Counted from the stretch's first letter, positions 10,869 to 22,744 are shown. The stretch: DNA of 64,000 bases from Perilla frutescens (GCA_026008535.1 BRKX01000004.1:8457501-8521500); one strand, 5' to 3'. Translations and numbers: made by a program. Notes: a model not told the origin generated them from the sequence alone.

Positions 10869-13068
10869 ATGGCAGACAAGTCCAGCTCTTCGAAATCGTC
10901 CTTGTTCAAGAAGCCGATGATCAACATGGCTGATTTGTGGAAAGCCCTAGGGGAATTCTCCAAACCCCTGATTTTCTCTCAATTTGTTCTAGTGATGACT
11001 GGTCCAGAATCGGTGGTTGATGCGCCCACAGATGTTTCTCCATCTGTGCCTTCTTCAGTATCTCATTCTAGTTCTTCTTTTATTGGGTCTGTTGCTGCTA
11101 CACCCGAGGAATCCCCAATTGTTCCTAAGGTTTCTGATGAGCCGTCGTCACCTCCATTAGAGACGAATAAAGCTATTGAAGCTTCAATTGATGCTGCTAT
11201 CCATGATAAGTCATCGTATGTCAATGAATTTTCTATCTTCATTGATGCTATGAGGCTTGTTATTGATCCGGTTCCTTTGTCTTTCATTCCTGCTCCTTCT
11301 TATGACTCGCCGGTAGTCACTATTCAGGTTCCTCTAGGAGATGCTTCTCCTACTATTGTTTTGAACCCTGTTGCCCAGTCTGAAGAGGCAATAATTGATG
11401 TTGCTGCTGACATTGAAGTTGTTGATGATGATTAGACTTCTCCTCCAGTCTCAGAGTCTGTTCCTCCTGTCGATCAAGGAGTTTCCCCTTCCTGTTCACG
11501 CAGTCTTAAAAGAAAGCTGCAACTCGGAGATGACCCTAAAGAAACCCCTGCTGTCGAGGCTAACTCTGATGATGATGAGACCTCTATTTCTCATCTTAAG
11601 ATGCGTGTTCTGGAGAAGCTATCTCAGAAGAAGGGTCAGTCATCCAAGGCTGCCAAGAAAGCTCTTGCCTCAAAGAAATTCTCCAAGAAAGTTGCTGCTC
11701 CAAAGGGTTCTTCTAAAAAGACCTTTGCCAAGAAATCAACTTCAAAATCTGCTTCCGCCGCCGTCTCTGCTCGAAGAGTCACTTGGAGTGAGTCCGAGCG
11801 TCTTATAGGTCTAGTCTCAGGGTCTCGGAGAACCACTGATGAATAATGCAAGAGCCCCCTCTCCTTCAGCCGAAGAAGCAGAAACTGTGCCAGAGGATAT
11901 CTCTGATAGTTCTGATCCTGAATCAGGTTCTTATGATTCTAGCAAGTTTCTTTCTGCTTTTCATCAATTGTTATTTAAATTGGTGGTTGGACGCTCGCTT
12001 ATGACTGAGCGTAAATTGGTGGAGTTTGATATTGAGGGTATTGGGGTCGCTCAATTGTTGCATGATTCTCTTCTTGATAAGTCTACTTATTCTGCTCCCG
12101 CATATGTTCTGGCTATTGTTCATGAATTTTATGCAAATCTACATAAGTCGATTAGGGATGTCACATCTGATCATGCTTTTTTCATTTTTGTTCATGGAGT
12201 TTGGATTGATTTTTCTCCTGCGGTGATCAATTCTTATCTGGGATGAGCACATTCTATTGTTCCTGAATCTATCCCTGACTTGGATGATGTTGTTGTAGAA
12301 TTGACGGGAGGTAGTAGGCTGGTTTGACCTAAGGGAAGAGCCTTGATGGCCTCTGACCTGAGTGTGAAGTACTAAATTCTTCACAAAATTGCAGTAAAAA
12401 ACTGGCTTCCAAGCAAGCATAGATCAACCTTGGGAAAGATGTTAGCCATTCTGCTTTTCAGAGTTGGAACACAGGAGGTGTTCAACTTAGGGTAGGTCAT
12501 ATTTGACCATGTGGTTGCCCATGCAAAGTCCCGCATGATCCAGCAGCCTCTAGGATATCCGGGTCTGATTTTCTCAATTATCATGAATCAGCATGATGTT
12601 CTTACTGCAGAAGATGTCTTTGCGCCGGAGGAACCTCCGGTGGTGATCAGCCACAAGCTTTTCTCTGCCCAACATGCTTGTGATATTCCAGCCGATAACA
12701 CTGCTCAAGAACCTGTCATTGAACCTGCATATGTTCTCCGCAGATTTGCTCCTAATCTATCTGCCAATGCTGTCTTTTTTGACAGACACATCCAATCTCT
12801 GGAGCGAGAGGTGCTCTTTCTAGATAAAGCCATTTGGACCTACCGAACTTGAAGACAGGAGTTGGAGTTTTTGATGATGGATCTGAAAGCCCGTGCCCTT
12901 GGCATTCCCTCTCCGCTCGATGTGCCAGAATCATCTACCACTGGTGGACCTCCTGATGCTGCTCCTGATGATGCTACCCAACTAACCTCAACCCATGTCC
13001 CTGGATCTGTTCTAGATGATGCCGATGCCTCCCTGCTTTTATCTCTTTACCTTTATGGTAGACATTAA
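10869..13068 (+). pseudogene. Env-like ORF3 of S (broken)
   Basis: A third ORF downstream of pol, as in SIRE1-type elements. It starts MADKSSSSKSSLFKK at 10869 and runs in one frame (stop at 11433) to about 11840 through an S/P/V-rich part and a lysine/serine-rich basic part (about 11600-11750). It then shifts frame and continues 11839-13068 with stops at 12244 and 12850 and others between. The middle (about 12000-12240) has the pattern HEFYANL ... VHGVWIDFSPAVINSYLG, known from plant proteins annotated 'envelope-like' or 'putative plant transposon protein'. No clear signal peptide or membrane segment is seen. Function unknown; particle-associated roles are only inferred. Confidence 0.75.
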
Positions 13069-13429
13069 GGGGGAGAAGAATCTGACAGTTCAGGAAGAAT
13101 GAATGATGAAGGAAGAGCGCATGTGCTTTTTCTAAAACTTTAGTTTTTTGTTTTATCAAACAATATTTTGGTTTGGGACTCTTGTGTGCCTATTTTATTT
13201 ATTTTGGTCTGTATTATTCCTAATAATGCAGCTCTGCCTGCAAAAACTTTTATTCGTGGTTGTTTGATGATAAACTTTCTAACCTAGATTGGGGGGGAGT
13301 TCATGGTGAAAACTGTTCTGGACAGTTTTTATAAATATCATGATTTGATATTTTTCTGATCTGCAGAGTTTATTAATGAGAAGTGCAGATTAAAAGTTAT
13401 TGTCTTTCATAAATGTCAAAGGGGGAGAT
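13067..13429 (+). other. Multiplied polypurine tracts of S
   Basis: AAGGGGGAGAAGAA at 13067 (overlapping the ORF3 stop), GGGGGGGAG at 13291 and AAAGGGGGAGAT at 13418, the last abutting the 3' LTR. Several tracts in this region are a described Sirevirus trait. Only the last sits at the canonical plus-strand priming position. Confidence 0.8.
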
Positions 13430-14369
13430 TGTTAGTGCCATCGTTATGCACTAATGTTTGGTTCATGTTTGTATTAACGAGATATAGAAGACAATGTGTT
13501 CCAGGGTATGTGCCTGAAGACATCAGTTCCGCTGTGCAACTTTTGAAGAACAGTTGGTGAACTGTTCGCTCTGATGTTCCTGACAAATCCAGGAACAGTT
13601 TAATTATAGCAGTTTCCATTTCGAAAAGATCTTGCACCCGATCAGTTTGGAATGGCAAGATATAATCGTTTGATTGCCTTTTGGTGTGGATACCACGCTG
13701 AAATTAACCCTACTACACATAGAAAGTATCTACACAAGTTTGGAAGGATCACAAGTCAATATTCACTTATCTACATCGACGAAAATATCCAATGGTGTCC
13801 TTTGAAGTGAAGACTATTTGAAGACCGATTAATGCAGCCATCGGTGGTGGACTTTTTAGATTCTCTTAGCATTTTATTTGAGAGTGAATTTCATTTATGA
13901 TCCACATGTATTAACTAGTAGTTGTTCGATCACCAGTTCAACATGATAGACTAGTTCATAAGTGTTTTCAGTGAAACACGTGAGAGGTTGTTTTAATCTA
14001 TTTTGTACGCAATCTCGGGAGAGATTGTAAGTTGAAGTCATGGGTAGCTAGAGGGAGTCTAGTGTCACCGTTGTGAGGGGATCTCATAGTTTTCGTTTAG
14101 TGAAAGAGTTCATGAAGAAGAACGGGTAGCATAAGGAGGGAGTCCTATATGTGTAATAGCCTAATTACACTTCATAAAGGAGTAACAAACGGATCTTCAA
14201 ATTTGGGCAAAGTCCCCCCAGAGTAGGTTGATTAACCGAACTGGGTTACTAATCTCGTGCGTATTTTAACTGCTTTCTATTTACTGTTCTTACATCTGTT
14301 CCCAACATATCGTAGAACACTTGTGTGCAGTTTACGTAAATCACACTTAGCACGGATTGTTGTTTTTCA
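13430..14369 (+). repeat. 3' LTR of S
   Basis: 940 bp, same ends as the 5' LTR and about 80 mismatches by hand count. Followed by the right TSD TGGTC (14370-14374). Confidence 0.93.
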
Positions 14370-15097
14370 TGGTCCAATAGGCATTGTGCTCGATCTCTAC
14401 GGGGAGATGGCATGTTTTGCCATACATGAGGCGGTACGGGCTCATTCCCAAGATTATGTTGTAAGCCGTCCAATATTCCCAAAGGGCATCGGGTAGCTTT
14501 ACAGACCAATCTTTCCTAGCCATGATCATGGTCTTTTTCAAAATATTTTGGATTTGTTTGTTGTTTGATTCGACTTGACCGGAAGTTTGAGGATGGTATG
14601 GAGTGGTAACTTTGTGGGTCACCCCGTTCTTCTTCATTAGCTTCTCAAAGAGCTTGTTCGTGAAATATGATCCACCATCACTTACAGTAGCTCTTAGGCA
14701 TCTAAACCTACTCAAAATGTGTGCCTACACAAACTTGATCACCACATTAGCGTCACAAGTTCTAGTGGGGATGGCTTCAACCCACTTAGAAACATAATCA
14801 ATAGCTAATATGATATATTCATACCCAAACGAGTTAGGAAATGGACCCATAAAATCTATACCCCAAACATTAAAAATTTCAACCACAAGGTTGACATTCA
14901 AGGGCATCTCATTTCTCCTCTCAATATTGCCAAGTCTTTGGCACTTATCACAAGAGATACAAAAGTTATGAGCATCCTTAAAGATAGAAGGCCAATACAA
15001 ACCAGATTGCAAGACCTTTCGGGCCGTCTTTTGCCCTCCAAAGTGCCTACCACAGTGTGAGGCATGACACAAGGCTAAGACATTGGCTTGCTCCTCC
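14370..15097 (-). pseudogene. Integrase zinc finger and core of Athila A
   Basis: Reading right to left: HCGRHFGGQKTARKVLQSG and CISCDKCQRLG form the HHCC zinc-binding part; GIDFMGPFPNSFG carries the first D, SDGGSYFTNKLF the second D, and SGQVESNNKQ the E. It ends SPYRLMYGKTCHLPVEIEHN at the junction with S. A stop near 14724 and others break it. The remainder is at 4406-4766. Members of this family insert preferentially in pericentromeric heterochromatin, which fits the context. Confidence 0.9.
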
Positions 15098-16603
15098 TCA
15101 GAGACATCTCCAGATCACTTCATCTCTTCCTAAATGGAAAAGGTATGGATCTTCCCAAAAGTAGTACTTGCTCATTGCTAAAAATCTCATTTTCTCTTGG
15201 AAGGTAAGATAAGGTATAATTTTACCACAAGCGAGATAATTAACAATATCAGCATACCATGGAGAAGAATTAAGCTCAAGAGCATGCTCATAAGATAATG
15301 AATCATATATTATGCATTTCTTATATAATATATCAAACGTTTCATCGACAGGGAGACGAGAGAGATGGTCAGCTACAACATTTTTGCTCAATTTTCTATC
15401 CTTAATTTCAACATCAAACTCTTGCAAAAGCAAAATCCACTTAATGAGTCTAGGCTTAGCTTGGGGTTTGGTCAACAAATGCCTAAGAGCTGCATGATCA
15501 CTATGCACAACAACTTTAGAATCTAAAATGTAGGATCTAAATTTATCTAATGAAAACACAATGACAAGAAACTCTTTTTCAGTAGTAGTGTAATTTACTT
15601 GAGCACTATTCAAGGTAAGGCTAGCATAGTAAATTACACAGAGAATTTTCTCAACCCGTTGACCCAAAACAACACCCACAGCAAAATTTGATGTATCACA
15701 CATAATTTCAAATGGCAATGACCAATTAGGGGGAATGACAATAGGTGCGGTGATCAATTTTTCCTTTAGAGTGTTAAAAGCATGTAAACACTTATCATTA
15801 AACTCAAAAGGAACATCTTGAGCAAGCAAATGGCATAAAGGTTGGCTAATTTTGGAGAAGTCTTTAATAAATATACGGTAAAAATCGGCATGGCCTAGAA
15901 AGCTTCTAACTCCTTTAACATTAACGAGTGGTGGTAATTTTTCAATTATATCCATCTTAGCCTTATCTACGCTCATTCTTTCTTTAAACACAACATGCCC
16001 AAGGACTATGCCACTAGTAACCATAAAATGACTATTTTCCCAACTAACAGTAAGGCTACTTTCTATGCATCTTTTTAACACAAGCTCTAACTTATCTAAA
16101 CAATCGAAAAATGAAGGCCCAAAGATGGAAAAGTCATCCATGAATACTTCAATAAAGTCTCCAATCATTTCAGAAAAGATAGAGAACATGTACATTTGAA
16201 ATGTGTCCGGTGCATTGCATAGCCCAAACGACATTCTTCTACACTCAAATGTGCCAAATGGACACATGAATGCTGTCTTGGCTTGGTTCTCTAGAGCAAT
16301 GGCCATCTGAAAATAACCCGATAAACCATCAAGAAAGCAGTAAAAGCTATGTCCGGCTAGTTTATCAAGGATTTGATCAATAAAAGGGATAGAGAAGTGG
16401 TCTTTTCTAGTGGACGCATTGAGCTTCCAATAATCAATGCACATTCGCCATTCTACGTACTCCCCTTTATCATTTTCCACCACCGTGATACCTCTCTTCT
16501 TTGGCACTACGTGGACCGGGCTCACCCATTCACTTTCGGCTATTGGGTAGATGAATCCTTCTGTAAGGAGCTTTAGAATCTCCTTCTTCACGACCTCCAT
16601 CAA
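15098..16603 (-). pseudogene. Reverse transcriptase and RNase H of Athila A
   Basis: An open 501-codon stretch. RT blocks: EGFIYPIAESEWVSPVHVVP, RMCIDYWKLNA, HFSIPFIDQILDKLAG, CFLDGLSGYFQ, FGLCNAPDTFQ and the active site VFMDDFSIFG. RNase H: PFEIMCDTSNFAVGVVLGQ, TTTEKEFLVIVFSLDKFR and HSDHAALRHLL, then VVADHLSRL. All key acidic residues are visible. The RT N-terminal part lies upstream (16631-17149) across a stop. This is the longest open frame of A, so selection or youth is better preserved here than in gag. Confidence 0.9.
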
Positions 16604-16630
16604 TACGGGGTTAAGCCGCCTTGGTTCTTC

Positions 16631-17755
16631 TCAAACCGATTTAGCCCCCTCTTCAAGGATAATTTGATGCATGCAAGTCGAGGGGCTGATGCCTTTAACG
16701 TCGGAAAGACTCCACCCAATGGCTTGTTTATTACTCTTTAGTATTGCTACTAAGAGGTCTTCTTCATCCTTCTCAAGGCCCGCAAAGATGATTATGGACT
16801 TCTTCTCCTCTTCGTCGAGGTACACATATTTGAGATTAGATGGGAGCTCTTTTGGCTCAAGTTCGGGGGAAGGCTTCACGTCCTCTTTGGTTAAGGCTAG
16901 GACTTCCATCCAGCTTATGCCTTCACCTAGTAATATCTCCATCTCTTCGGTGTCCAACTCGTCTCCCCCATACTTGAGGTGAGCTTCTTCATTTGCTATC
17001 TCCTCGGACAAGGCTTCACTCCTCCATTTGGAGCCAATTTCCTGCAAGAAATCTTCCTCGGCCAAGAGATCAATAGTATCTATAAAAGAACAATTTTCCT
17101 CAAAGGAGAAAACAGGAACCGCCTTGTTTTCATGCACGGAAAAAGACACAGTTCCACCTAATACTTACATTTTTAGAGTTCTATTTTTTATGTCAATGCG
17201 GGTATTAGTTGTAGCCATAAAAGGTCTATCCAAAAGAAGTGTGTGCTCTTTTTCTGTTTCTTGAACTTCACCCACATCCAAAATAACAAAATCAACGGGT
17301 ATAATCAAACCACCCAGCTTAACTAGAATGTCCTCTATTATACCTCTAGGATATCTTACAGACCTATCCGCTAATTGCAGATACATTCTAGTCATTTTTC
17401 AATTACCTAACTCTAATTGTTTAAAAATAAAATACGGCATCAAATTAATTCCGGCTCCTAAATCTAGCATACCACATGCTTCTTTACCATTTTCTAAGGA
17501 AATTTTAAGAGTAAAAGTACCTAGATCATGGAGCTTTGGTGGTAGTTGATGTTGTAGGATTGCACTAGCCACCTCGGACACTACAATCTTCTCATCCTCC
17601 GCAAACTTCTTCTTCTTGGAGGCTAGTTCCTTGAAGAACTTGACATAGGCCGGTACATTGCGGATGATGTCGAGGAGTGGAAGGTTGACATTCACCTTGG
17701 ACAAGAGTTTGTAGAACTCTTGGAATTGGTTATCTTGCTTCTCGTTCCTCAATTG
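16631..17755 (-). pseudogene. Protease and RT-linker region of Athila A
   Basis: The upstream half (17165-17752) has the Athila protease block PAYVKFFKELASKKKKF, SAILQHQLPPKL and the catalytic GMLDLGAGINLMP, with LLDRPFMATTNTRID near the C-terminal side. The downstream half (16631-17149) is an acidic linker leading to PSNLKYVYLDEEEKK and QAIGWSLSDVKGISPS, the usual entry to RT. Stops at about 17397 and 17162 separate the pieces. A homologous protease lies in AC at 41509-42330. Confidence 0.88.
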
Positions 17756-18028
17756 GCTTGGGTAGGAATTGGTGGATTGTAGGAGTTGGCGGCTTTGTGA
17801 AGTGTAGGATCTTTCTTTTCTTCATTTTTTGGCTCGGGCTCCTCTTTCTCTTGTTGAGGAGCCTCTCCATCATTTTCAACTTCTTTGGTTGGGCTTGGTT
17901 CCCCAACCTTGTTATCGATCACCTACTCTCCTTGAAGGACGGTGATGGCTTGAGCTTGCTCCGGTTGGCTTGGGAACTTGTCCGGTTAATGATGACCTAG
18001 GAGGTTGGTTCGGTTGGGCTAGATATTG
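17756..18028 (-). other. Gag-protease spacer of Athila A
   Basis: No recognisable domain. On the reverse strand the translation is rich in E, P and Q but broken by stops, as expected for the linker between gag and protease. Confidence 0.4.
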
Positions 18029-19141
18029 TTACGGCCTTGGATAAGGTAGAGCACGGCCACCTCCGGCTTGTTGAGGTGAATATGGTTGTTGAAGTGGTTG
18101 AGATGGTTGAGGTTGCCTCCAAGAGAAGTTGGGATGGTTTCTCCACCCCGGATTGTATGCTTGAGAGTACGGGTTATATGGTTGGCGAGGTTGAAATCCT
18201 TGGAAAGCATGAACTTGCTCTTGAAGAGCAAGGAAAAGTGCTTCTTCATTGGATTCTGACATGGCTTGTGGAGGTGGTCTCTCGGATATCCTTAACATCT
18301 CCACTTGCCTCGTTAACTCGGCTAATTACCCCGTCACATCATAGCTTGGGTTGGCTTCATTCATGGATGCTCTCTTTTCCCTAGCACTCTTTTGTTGGAA
18401 AGTTGTGGCCATAGTCTCATAGATATTTGAGACTTCTTCGGCAGTCCGGCCTCCAATGTCTCCTCCCGCGGCATTGTCCACTATATATTGAAAATTTTGT
18501 GATAATCCATCGTAGAAGAATTGGTTGAGCAACTCGGGCAGTAGATGGTGGTGCAGGCATTGTTATTGAAGACCTCAGAAATGATCCCAAGCTTCATGGA
18601 ATGCTTCACCCGGAGATTGGGCGAAGGTGACTATTTGAGCCCTCAAGTCTTAGGTCTTTTGATTGGAGTAGTACTTGGCTATAAACTTCTCGTACACGGC
18701 ATTCCAATTGGCTAATGAGTTAGCCGAGAGCGACATAAACCATGTCTTGGCACGATCCTTCACTGTGTAAGGAAAGCACCGCATCTTCAATTGGTCTTCA
18801 TTCAAACCTTGCAAAGAAAAGGTTTGAACCACGACATAGAACTCTCGGATGAAGTTCAACGCATGTTCAGCCAGCATCCCGCAAAAAGATGGTAATTGGC
18901 TGAAATGGATGTTCTTCAACTCATAGTTTCTTGCGGCTTCTCTAAGAACTATGCAAGAAGTCAACACCCCAATCATGGGATGAGCAAAATCCCTCATGTT
19001 CCGTGCCACATTAACATTATTCTCATTGTTTAGGTGATTGGCTTCCATTTCTTCCTTCCAATTGAGCACTTCAATCCTTCTTGGTCTATGGATGTTGTCG
19101 AACTTGGGAGCTAATCTTCTATTGAGACTTCATTTCCCTAG
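18029..19141 (-). pseudogene. gag of Athila A (broken)
   Basis: The reverse-strand start is near 19141, followed closely by a stop. The capsid segment contains KNIHFSQLPSFCGM, LKMRCFPYTVKDRAKTWF and WNAVYEKFIAKYYS, the gypsy gag pattern. Downstream pieces are LNQFFYDGLSQNFQYIVDNAAGG (18326-18532) and a P/Q/N/Y-rich tail with YNPGWRNHPNFSW (18029-18304), typical of Athila gag. No CCHC knuckle is visible. Frameshifts and stops separate the three pieces. Confidence 0.85.
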
Positions 19142-19336
19142 CATACACAACCACAAAATACAAAGAGAAGATCACACGCAACTGTGGAAAAAGAAATAAA
19201 AGCTAAAACAAAAACACTAGAATATAAACACAAACACAAAAACAAACACGAAAACACAAACATGAAAACATTCACAAAAACAATTATAACACAAAAAGAT
19301 AATATGCCTAAAGCTTTTCTCGACAACAGAGCCTAT
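19142..19336 (-). other. Leader and primer binding site of Athila A
   Basis: Low-complexity A/C-rich leader (ACAAACAC-type words, 19195-19290). The reverse strand of about 19312-19335 reads TAGGCTCTGTTGTCGAGAA, a decayed form of the tRNA-Asp-type site used by Athila elements, directly beside the LTR edge. Confidence 0.65.
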
Positions 19337-20410
19337 TGTGTGATTCTAGTTTACACTACACACGCTAAACTACTATGAACTGGACCCGCAAGAGGATGGG
19401 ATAGTTGTAGGGCGATGACCTAACTCGGGTCGTGTCTCTCGTGGAAAGCTTAGAGGAGACTATCTTTCTATGCTATGCATGCAAACATGTACAAGGATTT
19501 AAATATAAACCTAAACATTCTAATCAAGGGTTGGATGACTTTTTCTAAACTAATGAATTTAAGCAAGCAAAATTAACTAGCAACACCAACAATAGCAAAG
19601 ATGAATGAAAAGATTATGAGAAGATCATTAGGGTGTAGATTCTCTCATTAGTTTCTCTCCAAGCTTGTTTCAAGTCGATTATAATAACCTAGACATACAA
19701 TAGACCCCATTCAAGTGGCTTAACTTCATTTACTGTCACCGTCAATCCGTTAAAACCCTATCGGCTATATCATACGAAGAAGATTAAAAATTAGGCTTAC
19801 GTAACCTGATTCACTTAACGTTGAAGGAACCTAAGTCGGGCTATAGAATCTCTTCTCAGTCTCATCTAAAGCCTAGCAATGCTAAGTAGTGATCAAGTAT
19901 CCAACATAAACAAGCACAATTCCAACAACAAGAAACCAAAAATCACAAGCATAGATCGAAAGCAAATTGATTATCTATCCCCTAATGTAAGGAATTAGCC
20001 GATCATGCTCAAAACAATACAAGAACCATAAAAGTTGTCCATTTCATAAATCAAAAGATAAATAAAATATAAACTTCTAAAATATTGTTGTCTTGAGAGT
20101 TTTGGGATAAATCCCCTCAAATGAGCTAAGCTAAGAACGGAAATACCAAGAAGTAGAGATCCTTGAGCAAGCCTAGCTTCTGCGGATGGCTTAGATTCGG
20201 ATTCTTCTTCTCGTGCCCCTCTTCTTTAAGATTTTACTTCCTTCCCTTTTCTCTCCCCTTTCCTCTCTTGAATGGTAAAGTGTTGGGTGGTGAAGTGTGG
20301 AATATGGAATTAAGAATGATAAAATGTGTAAAGAAAGGGTATGAAGATGGAGTGTGAATTTGGATGAGCGAAGGAGAATGGTTGATGAATTGGGGATTAT
20401 TTGGTTGATC

Positions 20411-20451
<41 letters not shown>

Positions 20452-21018
20452 TAGTTATTAGAGGAATTTAATCCCAACTCCTCCTACTCCTCTATGCTTC
20501 TAAAAGTCTTTTCCTCTTTAATTATCAAGCTGGCCAAGTGGGTGGAAAAGATTGAGGATTAAACCTCATGGACACAACTTGAAACTGATCTAGGTTGGCC
20601 AAAACTGATCGCGGCTGAAACTGATCAAATGAGGCTCGGACTGACCGCTCCACGCTCGTGGGGCTGGGGTACCGCACGCTCGCGGACGGTCGCGCACTCG
20701 TGGGGGTGCTTCACTATGAACATTGTCCCGCGGTCATGGGGGTCTCCGCACCGGCGGGGCAGGTCATTTTCAGTTTTGGCTTTCTTCAGTCGAGCTTTCC
20801 GTCTCTAGTTTTGACGCTTCAGCTGAGCTCCTTCAGTTGCAGCTCCAGTTTGTTTTTTCAGCTGTAGCTTAGCTTATCAGTTTTGCCTCAAGTTCAGCTC
20901 TTCAATTCATCAGCTGCAACTCTAGTTCAACTTATAAAATTCACACAAAAACACATGCAATACTCATATTAGAGATACAAAATTCCTATAATAAAATAGT
21001 ACAAATAAACACCAAATA
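19337..21018 (-). repeat. 5' LTR of Athila A
   Basis: Partner of 1580-3469, shorter by a deletion of about 225 bp near 20930. It holds a (GA)n run at 20414-20445 absent from the partner, a GC-rich block (20640-20765) and a CAGTT-rich tract (20765-20935). Confidence 0.85.
20414..20445. repeat. (GA)n microsatellite
   Basis: About 16 GA units. The matching site in the 3' LTR (about 2655) has only a short GGGAGAGAGA, so the run expanded after insertion. Confidence 0.9.
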
Positions 21019-21023
21019 GTCCC
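21019..21023. repeat. Right target-site duplication of Athila A
   Basis: GTCCC, pairing with GTCCT at 1575-1579. Confidence 0.65.
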
Positions 21024-21219
21024 AACTGAGAAAAAGTTTTCAAAGAATCCATCAATTAGCTAGCTGTTAAAAATCCAGCAAGAGCAAGATTCTAAGTTTA
21101 AGATATTCAACGATCAACTACTCAGTTCAACTCAAGGAGCACATCAGTTGATACCAGTTTCAAGACTGTATTCTTGAAGATCGAAAGAGATCTAAAACCT
21201 TGTAGAGACGGGTAATAGC
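21024..21219 (+). repeat. Middle fragment of the C 5' LTR
   Basis: Sits between the right TSD of Athila A and the left TSD of B1. No gene. It has several CAGTT words and continues at 30632 across B1. Confidence 0.6.
21215..21219. repeat. Left target-site duplication of B1
   Basis: ATAGC, perfectly repeated at 30627-30631. Confidence 0.95.
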
Positions 21220-22667
21220 TGTTGGGGTTTTTTCGAATTAAACCACCGCAGGACCATTTGGTTGTTCATTAATCCGTGTTCATGCAAATCATAATTTTAT
21301 GTAACATGCATGTTTGTCACAATCTAATCAAAAAGCATGCAAAGCAGATTCGAATCTAATAAAGCGGAAGACATAGAAACGAATCTACTTACAAATCGAT
21401 AGACGGTCTGTGGACAAGATTAAAGATCTAATCTTGCTGTTGAATAAGCACAGTATGGCGCCACCTAACACCTCAAAAATTCGAGCACCACAGATTCTAC
21501 TCCAAGATCTTCTGTTGTATTCCCGGACTATATCTAGATTCCGAGTGGGCTGAAATCTACTAGATAGAATTGTGAAATCTGTGGATAACTTTGAGAGACT
21601 AAGAGGGGCTGATTTCCTATGATTAACATCATCAAAATTTCGTGCCCCCCCTCCCCTTATATATAGGGAGGGGCGAAATTTCATGTTCCAGCCCTATTGG
21701 GCTAGGCCTCTATCTCAAGTTCAATATTCAGTCCACTTTCAGTCAATTGGGCTACAACAGGGATCTAGAAGAATATTAAATTGGCCCACTAATTTATTTA
21801 ATATCCAATATCCAATAAACCTAGGATATAATTAAATAAATTAAGTTTTACTTTTATTCCACTAAAGAAGTAAAACTAACCTACCAATTTAATACATATT
21901 TACGAATATGCTTTCTCCTTTAGTCCAGCCATTCCCCGTGTTTAAGAAATAATGTTCATTAATTAATTATGTAAGCCTCTGACAACTATAATTAATTAAC
22001 ATCTAAAACCTTGAGTAGTACCACACAAGCTTTATTCATGTACGGAATAAATTCCACCTGCAGGGTTTCAACATGAACTTGTGCTTCCTCAAGAGAACAT
22101 CATCAACCTGGCGCACCAGGACACAGTGCTCATGCATACTGCTCGAGACATCATGTATACATTGTTATTACCCAAGATATCGAATTCGATCTACGAAAAG
22201 ATCTCACCCATTGATAAATCAAAGTAATAAACAACACACACATATACTCGCCAATATCACATGAGTTCAGAACCCGAACTCTGTGGATCTTTATTCTCTC
22301 AGTAACTGGGTCAGAGACAGAGAATAGTATCCTATCGTGATCCTCCTCAATACACTAACCAGTGTACTAGAATAATCAGTTAGCCAAGATAAACTAACTT
22401 ATTAGATTATTCTACGGTGTACTGATGGTGTGTTCAGGACCATCTAAGCCGTGAGCTCTTTAATACATTACAAGGTTCTAATGATATGATCTTTACCGTG
22501 TGACTCCCCACACCATATCATCTACAATGTAAGTATATGGAACATTGCATAAAACAATTATAGAACATAATCTAAATGCAAACAGTGACTGCAATAACTT
22601 TCATTTCATATCATCATATCATCAGAAAAGTATACAAAGACAAGTCTTCCAGTATACAAAACTAACA
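21220..22667 (-). repeat. 3' LTR of B1
   Basis: On the reverse strand it runs TGTTAGTTTTGTATACTGG ... CCCCAACA. 1448 bp, same length as the 5' LTR at 29179. The short ORFs inside (21385-21684, 22073-22264) recur in all B LTRs because the DNA does, and show no protein family. Confidence 0.95.
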
Positions 22668-22679
22668 ATCTCCCACTTA
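22668..22679 (-). other. Polypurine tract of B1
   Basis: Reverse strand AAGTGGGAGAT abuts the 3' LTR. The same tract flanks B3 at 43847. Confidence 0.85.
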
Positions 22680-22744
22680 TACTTGAAGCATGTCTTTCAA
22701 GCATAATAACTAACTGGCAAACTCTCGAATCTAAAACTATCAAC

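Larger units (their letters stand above)
4767..14369 (+). mobile_element. Sirevirus-type Ty1/copia retrotransposon 'S'
   Basis: A 9603-bp element with 940-bp LTRs, a tRNA-Met-like PBS, gag, protease, integrase, RT and RNase H in copia order, then a long extra ORF and repeated purine tracts before the 3' LTR. Long gag, env-like third ORF and multiplied purine tracts are Sirevirus (SIRE/Maximus) hallmarks. My hand count is about 80 mismatches between LTRs (about 8%), so it is an old insertion. Stops and frameshifts inactivate every gene. It sits inside the Athila A integrase gene. Confidence 0.93.
1580..21018 (-). mobile_element. Athila-type Ty3/gypsy retrotransposon 'A', interrupted by Sirevirus S
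   Basis: The reverse-strand order is 5' LTR (19337-21018), PBS, gag, protease, RT/RNase H, integrase, purine tract and 3' LTR (1580-3469). Integrase is split at 4766/14370 by element S. Without S the element is about 9.8 kb, normal for Athila-type elements with LTRs of about 1.7-1.9 kb. Family assignment rests on the protease block (AILQHQLPPKL then DLGAGINLMP), the RT and integrase sequence style and a tRNA-Asp-like PBS. No env-like ORF is recognisable downstream of integrase. Several stops and much LTR divergence show an old, dead copy. Confidence 0.9.

Noticed and set aside
14257..14496. 79-codon ORF on the + strand across the S 3' LTR end
   Set aside because: Antisense to Athila integrase and chimeric across the insertion junction.
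20414..20445. GA run as a GAGA-factor promoter element
   Set aside because: Absent from the partner LTR, so it is a later microsatellite expansion.
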